From Chitinophagaceae bacterium (GTDB lineage Bacteria > Bacteroidota > Bacteroidia > Chitinophagales > Chitinophagaceae): DNA of 5,026 nt. Of this stretch, positions 1 through 5,026 are shown one piece after another (position 1 is the stretch's first letter; each line of letters opens with the position of its first letter). The DNA is taken from positions 1,422 through 6,447 of the forward strand of contig PKYU01000031.1 in the NCBI GenBank assembly GCA_003132765.1, written 5' to 3'. Position numbers and translations under genes: made by a program. The notes beneath the pieces are model-generated. The model searched no databases. It was given only the letters and a program-made list of their open reading frames with translations, and was not told where the DNA came from.

Positions 1-2
1 TT

Positions 3-263
3 AAAGGAGGTATCGTTAACATAACCCGGTACCTGGCATCATACTACGGAAAGCATAATATCAGGTTAAATTGTGTTTCACCCGGCGGAATCTTTGATAA
101 CCAGGATGAAATTTTTGTAAGGCAATACGAACATAAAGTTCCATTAAGGAGAATGGGCAGGCCTGATGATATTGCTCCTGTAATCGCATTTCTATTATCT
201 GATGATGCAAAATATATTACAGGGCAGAATATTGCCGTTGATGGGGGCTGGACTTGTATATAA
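3..263 (+). CDS. Short-chain dehydrogenase/reductase, C-terminal part (PtmA-like, nonulosonic acid cluster type)
   Basis: This is the last 86 codons of a gene whose start lies left of the window; the frame is open to base 3 and ends at TAA 261-263. The opening KGGIVNITRYLA matches the helix that begins with the catalytic Lys of the YxxxK motif of classical SDRs, so the Tyr lies just outside. Then come the substrate-loop segment with NCVSPGGIFDNQ (about residues 25-36), the RMGRPDDIAPVIAFLLSD block, and the typical C-terminal strand ITGQNIAVDGGW. These are standard NAD(P)-dependent cytosolic SDR features. The SPGGIFDNQ signature resembles PtmA-type oxidoreductases found with legionaminic/pseudaminic acid genes; that, plus the LegC relic downstream, suggests a role in making a modified nucleotide sugar. 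The exact substrate is not readable. The gene ends 4 bases before the next start, so the two are probably co-transcribed. Confidence 0.9.
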   Translation, partial: KGGIVNITRYLASYYGKHNIRLNCVSPGGIFDNQDEIFVRQYEHKVPLRRMGRPDDIAPVIAFLLSDDAKYITGQNIAVDGGWTCI

Positions 264-267
264 TAAA

Positions 268-1680
268 ATGGAATTGAAAGTTAAAGAGCACAATTGGAGT
301 CCTACAAAATTTGAAGCCGAGTTAAACAAAATCTGTTTCATGGGAATTCCTTTAGGTGGGTTGTCCGGTAGTTTTTTCATGCAGTCTCTTTACCGTGGCA
401 CACAACCAATACCAAATCTAAAAATTTCTATTACCCATTTCTTACTTCATGTAAGAAACATCCTTTATGTTCTTTTAGTATCAATTGCCGGGGTTTTTAA
501 AAATAGAAAATTACTTAATAACCCAGTTGTTATAGCATACACAAATCGTTCAGAAAGAATTTTTGGAATATTTGATTCATTATTGCCATTGATGAAAAAT
601 GAAAATATATTATATATCAATACAATGGGGGAAAAGGTTAGCCCGTTAAAAAAAAATGAAAAGTTTTTAGACATTTATAAAACAACAATTAAACAATATT
701 TGGAGTGGAGGAAGGAATATAAATCCATTAAAAGAGAATTGGCGCTTACATTAAGCAATCTGAAACAGGTATATGGATTTAATGATATTACTTTAACAGC
801 TTTAAACAGGTATTTAAAATTTCAAACTTTACATTGCGTCGCTCTCACAGAGAAATTTAATAAAATAAAACCTAAATATATCCTTACGGATTTTGATAGG
901 GGAAGATATAATAATTGCGTGGTTGTAACAGGCAATAAATTAGCTATACCAACCTATTCATTTATTCATGGCTCAACTGAGCCACCTACAGGTTTTATTC
1001 CAATATTGGCTAACAAACTTTTGTGTTGGGGGGAAATCCAGGTCAAACAATTTGCAAGTTTAGGTATAAAGCCTGAACGATTACCAATTGTTGGAAATGG
1101 TAAAATTCCTTCTCCTCCACATTCAATCAAAAAACATGGTCATAATTCTTTAAATATTTGTTTTGCCGGCAATAATATTGCGATGAATGAAAGACTTGCC
1201 CTCTTTAATTTGATTGGGGATGCTACCAGAAAAATTAATCATATTGACTACATTATGAAGATTCATCCTGCTGAAGAAAAAATAGATTACCAGTCGGTTC
1301 AGGATATTAATTCTCATATAAAAATTATTGAAAGCAAAGAATTATCGAATAAATCATTGTTTGAAAAAACTGATTTATTATTGGTTCATAACAGTACTAT
1401 AATGATTGAAGCAATAGCACACGGTGTTCCTGTATTAATTATCAATCATCCTGAAGTCACATTTCCTATAGGAATTGGGCAACATCTTTTAGTTATACCT
1501 GGCTATCCCCAAATCCACACCAGCAGGGAGTTGGAACAATTTATTTTATCAGTTCAAAGAGATCATCATTGTCTTGAAGGTCTTTTTGAGAAATGTCTCA
1601 TATTCATCCATGAATACTGTAGGTATTTTGGTGATGAAAGTATCCGGGAACAAATTAAAGTGTTTGAAAATCATGTATAA
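268..1680 (+). CDS. GT-B-like glycosyltransferase / surface polysaccharide biosynthesis protein
   Basis: A 470-residue protein with no visible signal peptide. The frame is open upstream to an ATG at 202, but that start would lie deep inside the SDR gene; ATG 268, four bases after the SDR stop, fits operon spacing, although no clear Shine-Dalgarno site precedes it. The C-terminal half has the pattern of retaining or inverting GT-B enzymes of capsule/LPS clusters: SFIHGS (231-236), a WG followed by a GI..ERLPIVGNG segment (254-278), a fresh strand LNICFAGNN (295-303), KIHPAEE (331-337), and HNSTIMIEAIAHGVPVLII (374-392). The HP and HNST elements resemble those of polysialyltransferase/CDP-glycerol-transferase-like folds. 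A hydrophobic patch at 65-77 might mediate membrane association. Location beside a nonulosonic acid SDR suggests it transfers a sugar, perhaps a nonulosonic acid, onto a surface glycan; donor and acceptor are inference. The C-terminus looks complete. Confidence 0.75.
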   Translation: MELKVKEHNWSPTKFEAELNKICFMGIPLGGLSGSFFMQSLYRGTQPIPNLKISITHFLLHVRNILYVLLVSIAGVFKNRKLLNNPVVIAYTNRSERIFGIFDSLLPLMKNENILYINTMGEKVSPLKKNEKFLDIYKTTIKQYLEWRKEYKSIKRELALTLSNLKQVYGFNDITLTALNRYLKFQTLHCVALTEKFNKIKPKYILTDFDRGRYNNCVVVTGNKLAIPTYSFIHGSTEPPTGFIPILANKLLCWGEIQVKQFASLGIKPERLPIVGNGKIPSPPHSIKKHGHNSLNICFAGNNIAMNERLALFNLIGDATRKINHIDYIMKIHPAEEKIDYQSVQDINSHIKIIESKELSNKSLFEKTDLLLVHNSTIMIEAIAHGVPVLIINHPEVTFPIGIGQHLLVIPGYPQIHTSRELEQFILSVQRDHHCLEGLFEKCLIFIHEYCRYFGDESIREQIKVFENHV

Positions 1681-2184
1681 ATTAACTGGTTTTTACTAAA
1701 CGATTCTTGTATAACTCTTAAAGCTTTGGAAAAAGGAAGAATTATTGGATATACAGTTGAGGCTCCAATCGGATACAGAAAAAAAATGAACAAAGACCTC
1801 TTAAAAACAAGGATTTTGGGAATTCTAACACATTTTTTAATTTTTTTAAACAATCGCTTTTTTAAGACTTTACTCGCTCGCCTGAAATTACTATTTCAGG
1901 CAAATAATATCAATGGCACTAGCAATAAATATGAATTGATAGGGAAAGGAAGTTCACTAGTAGGTATTGGGGTGGATCCTAAGTATAGCAGATTTGGAAT
2001 TGGTCAAAATCTAATGTCTATATTTGAAAGAAAGGCAACTCAATTAGGAATGGAATATATGAGACTGTCAGTTTACGATAATAATTTTACTGCAATAAGG
2101 CTTTACGAAAAATCCGGATGGTTAAGACTTACAAATGATGGTAGGACATTGTATTATTATAAATATATTTCGCAGAAATTATGA
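1681..2184 (+). pseudogene. GNAT-family N-acetyltransferase lacking its N-terminal third
   Basis: The frame directly following the glycosyltransferase stop (same frame) encodes a GNAT domain from its second strand onward: LKALEKGRIIGYTVEA corresponds to the strand pair normally found about 45-60 residues into such proteins. A basic, hydrophobic middle stretch follows, as in GNATs of glycan clusters. The acetyl-CoA-binding motif A (VGIGVDPKYSRFGIGQNL, with R/Q-x-x-G-x-G as RFGIGQ) and motif B (AIRLYEKSGW) are intact, and the C-terminal strand YYYKYI is present. What is missing is strand 1 and the first two helices, and there is no good start codon: only a TTG at 1726 inside the remaining domain. 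The short ATG frame at 1673 stops after eight codons. The gene therefore appears cut by a deletion near 1681-1692. Its stop overlaps the following ATG (ATGA, 2181-2184), showing it was once translationally coupled to that glycosyltransferase. Residual acetyltransferase activity seems unlikely. Confidence 0.75.
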
Positions 2185-2630
2185 TTCAACTTAGCGTAAT
2201 TATTCCTTTATTGGACGAAATTAATTATATTGATTATTTGATACAATCTGTTTTACAAAGGGATGGAATCGATAAAGAAATCTTTTTGGTTGATGGGGGA
2301 TCAACAGATGGGACTATCGAAAAAATAAAAAGATATCAAGAACAATTTCTGAATATTACTTTGGTTAATAACCAAAAGCAATTTGTTAGCTATGGATTTA
2401 ACAAGACATATCCACTAACAAAGGGGAAATACATAACATTAATGGGAGCCTATGCGGAATATCCGAAGGGTTTTTTCACAATTGGTATTTCATTTTTAGA
2501 AAGTAATGAATGTGATGTTGTAGGGGGACCATTAAAGCAATTAGGAAAAACATTAGCAGGAAAGGCAATCGCATTTTTTATGAGCCAAGGTTTGTTGGTC
2601 ACGACAGAAAATATGTTTTGGATGCGATAG
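2181..2630 (+). pseudogene. Family 2 (GT-A) glycosyltransferase, 3'-truncated
   Basis: ATG 2181 overlaps the GNAT stop. Residues 1-135 are a clear GT2 N-terminal domain: LSVIIPLLDEINYIDYLIQSVL (4-25), the nucleotide-binding LVDGGSTDGT (36-45), a YGFNKTYPLTKGKYI segment (71-85), and the AEYP...VGGP...GKTLAGKAIAFFMS block (92-135). Homologues of this type are about 300 or more residues, with a C-terminal part of the catalytic domain and usually membrane helices. Here the similarity stops at Ser135 (codon 2583-2585); the last 14 residues (QGLLVTTENMFWMR) are out-of-frame translation of the adjoining aminotransferase. Where most relatives show a DxD/DAH metal-binding motif before AEYP, this copy reads GAY (89-91), which may be a subfamily variant or decay. 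The cytoplasmic sugar transferase role in glycan assembly is therefore almost certainly lost. Confidence 0.8.
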
Positions 2631-3654
2631 ACTCAACTTTTGTTTCCTCAGTAGGGAAATATGTTGACAGATTTGAAGAGATGATTCGCGATTATACAGG
2701 AGCAAAATACGCAATCGCTACAGTGAATAGCACAGCAGCATTACACATGAGTTTGTTGCTTGCAGGCGTTAAGCGTGACAAGTTAGTGGTCACACAATCT
2801 TTATCATTTATCGCAACCTGCAATGCCATCAGTTATATTGGTGCAGAGCCATTATTTGTGGATGTAGATATGGACACGCTAGGATTGTCGGTAGATAAAC
2901 TGGCGACTTTTTTGAAAAATAAAACAGAAATAAAAGAAGGTTATTGTTATCACAAGCAAACCTGGAGAAAAATTTCAGCCTGTGTTCCGATGTATACCTT
3001 TGGACATCCTGTTGAACTCGATAAGATTGTTGACTTGTGTAATCAATACCAAATTCTATTAGTTGAAGATGCTGCTGAATCAATAGGCAGCACTTATAAA
3101 GGAAAACATACCGGAACTTATGGATTATTTGGAGCATTCAGCTTTAACGGAAATAAAACAATCACTTGTGGTGGTGGTGTAATTATTATCAATGATGAAA
3201 AGTTGGGGAAGCTTGCAAAGCATTTAACAACTCAAGCAAAGGTTCCACACAAGTGGGAATTTGTTCATGATCATATAGGATACAATTATCATTTGCCAAA
3301 TTTAAATGCTGCACTTGCCTGTGCACAAATGGAAATGTTAGATGAATTTATTTCAAAAAAGCGAGAACTAGCGTCAGCCTATCAACAATTTTTTTTAGAT
3401 AAACCTGAATTTCATTTTTATATTGAACCCAAAAAAGTCGATCAAATTATTGGCTTAATGCTATACTAATGAAAAATAGAGAAAAGCGAGATGCATTTCT
3501 TACATTCACAAATGAGCATGGTATAATGACAAGACCTGCATAGGCTTTAATGAATAAATTGGAAATGTTTAAAAACTGTATTTGCGAAGATATTCCTTAT
3601 GCTGTTTTTATAGAAGAAAGATTGGTGAATTTACCAAGCAGTATAAGAATATAA
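2582..3654 (+). pseudogene. legC: LegC-type nucleotide-sugar 4-aminotransferase, broken by truncation, frameshift and nonsense
   Basis: DegT/DnrJ/EryC1-fold PLP aminotransferase of the LegC type, which makes the 4-amino sugar nucleotide of the legionaminic acid pathway from a UDP-4-keto-6-deoxy-HexNAc. Homology begins at EPRFVGHDRKYVLDAIDSTF (from 2582) with no start codon; the usual first residues are gone. Family features follow: VNSTAALHMSL, ATCNAISYIGAEP, VPMYTFGHP, VEDAAES with the PLP-pyridine Asp at 3068-3070, and SFNGNK with the Schiff-base Lys at 3155-3157. The first frame runs to TAA 3467-3469. Beyond the A6 run at 3431-3436, the homologous sequence continues in the -1 frame as SRSNYWLNAILM, implying loss of one A. 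It then meets TAG at 3541-3543 exactly where the family has Trp (MTRPA-stop-ALMNKLEMF), and finally ends naturally with LVNLPSSIRI and TAA 3652-3654. Reassembled length, about 358 codons, is near the family norm of roughly 380-390. Three independent lesions make this a confident pseudogene. Confidence 0.9.
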
Positions 3655-3656
3655 TT

Positions 3657-3674
3657 TTAATTTTTTAAAATTAA
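3657..3674. repeat. A/T-only inverted repeat after the legC relic
   Basis: TTAATTTT (3657-3664) is the exact reverse complement of AAAATTAA (3667-3674), separated by TT. It lies three bases after the ancestral legC stop and 33 bases before the methyltransferase ATG. It could be the remains of a weak terminator or simply reflect the extreme A/T bias; a stem with no G-C pair would be unstable, and no separate T tract follows. Confidence 0.3.
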
Positions 3675-3707
3675 GGATTACTATTGTGTGAATTATAAAT
3701 ATCAAAC

Positions 3708-4529
3708 ATGGAAAAGAAAATGTACATCGAATTAATTAAAAAAGTACTAATTGATCTTCATAGAATTGGAAGAACTGAATACAAACCATTATACTCTAAT
3801 AACAAGAGATGGATGGTAAAGTTGTTAATATCTGTTGATTCTTTAATCAGGAAAAAAGATTTCGCAATATGCCGAGTAATTAGATCTTCATATGAGAATC
3901 GAGCTGAAGGCATAGATTGGCCAGCTAATGCTGATTCAATGATTGGGTTAAAACGTCTTGATAATATTGAGTATTGCATTAATAAAATAATTGATGATAA
4001 AATAGCTGGAGATTTTATAGAAACTGGCGTTTGGCGTGGAGGGGCAACTATTTTTATGAAAGCAGTATTAAAAATTAATAATATAAATGATAAAATTATT
4101 TGGCTTGCAGATTCATTTGAAGGCTTACCAAAGCCCAATGAAAAAAAATATACCGCTGACAAAAACGACTCACATCATTTAAAATCAGAATTGGTAGTAA
4201 CTTTAGAACAGGTTAGGAGTAATTTTGAAAATTATGATCTTCTTGATGATAATATAAAATTTTTAAAAGGCTGGTTTAAAGATACTCTACCAACAGCCCC
4301 TATTGAGAAGTTATCTTTGCTTAGGCTTGATGGTGATATGTATGAGTCAACTATTGATGCCTTGAATAACTTGTATCCTAAACTATCAAAGGGGGGATTT
4401 GTAATAATTGATGATTGGGGTCCAGTAGAAGGATGCAAACAAGCTGTAAATGATTACAGGAAGGATCATGGTATTACAGAAAAAATTGAACAAATTGATT
4501 GGTCTGGAGTCTATTGGAGAAAGGATTAA
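3708..4529 (+). CDS. TylF/MycF-family SAM-dependent O-methyltransferase
   Basis: A complete 273-residue cytosolic enzyme of the macrocin-O-methyltransferase (TylF/MycF) family, which methylates sugar hydroxyls with S-adenosylmethionine and a divalent metal. Visible signatures: the N-terminal YIELIKKVLIDL helix (6-17); the family block EGIDWPANADSMIGLKRLDN (67-86); SAM-binding GDFIETGVWRGGA (101-113); LADSFEGLP (133-141); RLDGDMYESTIDAL (206-219); and GGFVIIDDWG (229-238) followed by EGCKQAVNDYR (241-251). The DGD (208-210) and DD (235-236) acidic residues correspond to the metal site known in MycF. ATG 3708 was chosen because it keeps the usual distance to the YIELI helix; ATG 3720 is possible. 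No strong Shine-Dalgarno is present; TACTATTG at 3679-3686 is one mismatch from the Bacteroidota -7 box, but no matching TTTG lies upstream, so a promoter is only a guess. In this locus it probably methylates a sugar of the surface glycan. Confidence 0.9.
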   Translation: MEKKMYIELIKKVLIDLHRIGRTEYKPLYSNNKRWMVKLLISVDSLIRKKDFAICRVIRSSYENRAEGIDWPANADSMIGLKRLDNIEYCINKIIDDKIAGDFIETGVWRGGATIFMKAVLKINNINDKIIWLADSFEGLPKPNEKKYTADKNDSHHLKSELVVTLEQVRSNFENYDLLDDNIKFLKGWFKDTLPTAPIEKLSLLRLDGDMYESTIDALNNLYPKLSKGGFVIIDDWGPVEGCKQAVNDYRKDHGITEKIEQIDWSGVYWRKD

Positions 4530-4553
4530 TTAATTTGAAATAACCAAATTAAT
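4529..4553 (+). terminator. Possible hairpin terminator after the methyltransferase
   Basis: A perfect 9-bp inverted repeat, ATTAATTTG (4529-4537) and CAAATTAAT (4545-4553), with a 7-base loop, starts on the last base of the methyltransferase stop codon. The position suits a transcription terminator. Against it, the stem has only one G-C pair and is not followed by a T run, so it may be a 3'-end stabilising hairpin or chance in very A/T-rich DNA. Confidence 0.35.
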
Positions 4554-4686
4554 GAATTAAGAACAATTCCAATTCAATGTAAGCTAATTATTTGGGCGAA
4601 TAGCATATTCATTTTACATTAATTATTTATCAAATAAAACTTCCTAAATATTATATTATTTATCAATAGTGTCCTAATTAAAAAAA

Positions 4687-4746
4687 GGAGAAAGTAATTT
4701 GTATCTCAAAGTTAACTTTGAGTTGCAAAACAAAACAACCTTCTCC
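4687..4746 (+). promoter_or_regulatory. Tiered palindrome in the transposase leader
   Basis: A perfect 18-base palindrome, CTCAAAGTTAACTTTGAG (4705-4722), extends after one T-T mismatch through six more pairs (A-T, a T-G wobble, G-C and three T-A), giving a 32-base near-palindrome at 4698-4729. Outside this, GGAGAA (4687-4692) is complementary to TTCTCC (4741-4746), which ends two bases before the transposase ATG. If transcribed, the whole leader can fold into one structure that ends right at the start codon. By analogy with known IS leaders that fold when read from outside promoters, it may restrict transposase translation; equally the inner palindrome could be a protein-binding site. The pairing is seen; the function is inferred. 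Confidence 0.5.
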
Positions 4747-4747
4747 C

Positions 4748-5026
4748 ATGTCAAACATAACATTGTTTTCTCAAGTAATTTCAAAATTGTGCCGTCAAAA
4801 TTTCTCAAAACTTGTTAAAGAATATCATACAGATAAATATGCAAAGGGCTATAATAGTTGGACACACTTGGTCTCCATGCTGTTTTGTCAATTCGCAAAG
4901 AGCCAATCAGTAAGAGATATAAGTAATGGGTTGTGTTCGGCTACTGGCAACTTAAATCATTTAGGCATTCAAAAGGCTCCTTCAAAATCAACAATAAGTT
5001 ATCAAAACAAACATCGTAACTGGGAA
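4748..5026 (+). CDS. IS4-family transposase with DUF4372-type N-terminus, partial
   Basis: ATG 4748 opens a frame of 93 codons that is still open at the window edge. The translation (MSNITLFSQVISKL..., then KEYHTDKYAKGYNSWTHLVSMLFCQFAKSQSVRDIS..., then HLGIQKAPSKSTISYQNKHRNWE) matches the N-terminal domain typical of IS4-family DDE transposases annotated with DUF4372: a short helix, a YxxDKYxKxxxSWxHLxxMLF-like block, a SxRDI motif, then HLG...SxSTxSxxNxxRxW. The catalytic DDE residues would follow further right and cannot be checked, so whether the element is intact is unknown. No good Shine-Dalgarno lies close to the ATG; the sequence before it is pyrimidine-rich (CCTTCTCCC) and can pair with a GGAG-type sequence about 55 bases upstream. 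Confidence 0.88.
   Translation, partial: MSNITLFSQVISKLCRQNFSKLVKEYHTDKYAKGYNSWTHLVSMLFCQFAKSQSVRDISNGLCSATGNLNHLGIQKAPSKSTISYQNKHRNWE

Larger units (their letters stand above)
4668..5026 (+). mobile_element. IS4-family insertion sequence, left part only
   Basis: The transposase start at 4748, the structured leader before it, and the switch from featureless A/T-rich spacer to organised sequence indicate the left end of an insertion sequence. The left boundary is a guess: AGTGTCC at 4668-4674 looks like a plausible terminal repeat start, but the matching right end and the target duplication lie outside the window, so the exact end cannot be fixed. Insertion is between the methyltransferase and whatever lies to the right, leaving the methyltransferase intact. 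Confidence 0.55.

Noticed and set aside
3..11. AAAGGAGGT, a near-perfect Shine-Dalgarno sequence at the left edge
   Set aside because: It is explained by the Lys-Gly-Gly codons of the SDR, and no start codon follows at a usable distance.
202..267. Upstream ATG codons (202, 205, 241) in the glycosyltransferase frame
   Set aside because: They lie inside the SDR gene and encode no family-like residues; ATG 268 right after the SDR stop is the better start.
195..674. Antisense open frames at 195-380 and 465-674
   Set aside because: Both are opposite well-supported coding sequence and are Phe/Ser/Asn-rich, as expected of complements of A/T-rich genes.
2829..3137. Antisense open frame of 102 codons
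   Set aside because: It lies wholly opposite conserved aminotransferase sequence, is low-complexity and resembles no known protein; it is a shadow frame.
3425..3470. Programmed -1 frameshift at the A6 run in the aminotransferase
   Set aside because: A -1 slip would restore the frame, but the in-frame TAG 35 codons later and the missing N-terminus make a functional product unlikely; simple decay explains it better.
3758..4162. Antisense open frame of 134 codons
   Set aside because: It mirrors the methyltransferase coding strand, with no recognisable domain and no plausible upstream signals.
4576..4620. Inverted repeat AATGTAA / TTACATT with inner GCTA / TAGC, a possible small structured RNA
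   Set aside because: The arms are short, the pairing needs a 9-base bulge, and in DNA this A/T-rich such matches are expected by chance; no promoter or terminator supports an RNA gene.
1..5026. CRISPR array, tRNA or rRNA genes, defence genes
   Set aside because: No regularly spaced repeats, cloverleaf sequences, rRNA-like stretches or defence-type domains were seen on either strand.

Overview
The window looks like a low-GC Bacteroidota-type genome. Coding DNA is A+T-rich, intergenic DNA is almost purely A/T, Shine-Dalgarno sites are weak or absent, genes run as closely packed co-oriented units, and an IS4/DUF4372-type transposase of a kind common in that phylum sits at the right edge. This assignment is an inference from composition and protein flavour; there is no rRNA or other marker gene.

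Everything recognisable is on the + strand and belongs to a cell-surface glycan locus, probably the end of a nonulosonic acid (legionaminic-acid-like) and O-antigen/capsule cluster. Left to right: the C-terminal end of a short-chain dehydrogenase/reductase resembling the PtmA-type enzymes of such clusters (3-263); an apparently intact 470-residue GT-B-like glycosyltransferase or surface-carbohydrate transferase (268-1680); then a stretch of broken genes, 1681-3654; an intact TylF/MycF-family O-methyltransferase (3708-4529); a short A/T-rich non-coding spacer; and the left part of an IS4-family insertion sequence whose transposase runs off the end (4748-5026).

The broken stretch is the main point of interest. 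It holds a GNAT acetyltransferase without its N-terminal third, still coupled by an ATGA overlap to a family 2 glycosyltransferase. That glycosyltransferase is cut after about 135 residues and joined, out of frame, to a LegC-type aminotransferase missing its extreme N-terminus. The aminotransferase also carries a one-base frameshift in a poly-A run (3431-3436) and a TAG in place of a conserved Trp codon (3541-3543). The joint between the glycosyltransferase and aminotransferase is compatible with a short microhomology (ATGAGC, 2580-2585). The region therefore reads as at least two deletion or recombination joints followed by point decay, in an active glycan-diversification locus bordered by a mobile element.

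Functionally, the intact genes could still add and decorate sugars: the SDR on nucleotide-sugar synthesis, the GT-B protein on transfer, the methyltransferase on O-methylation. The 4-amino-sugar step (LegC) must come from another copy if the pathway works. I see no convincing new biological system. The most unusual non-coding element is a tiered palindrome just upstream of the transposase start that could limit its translation.
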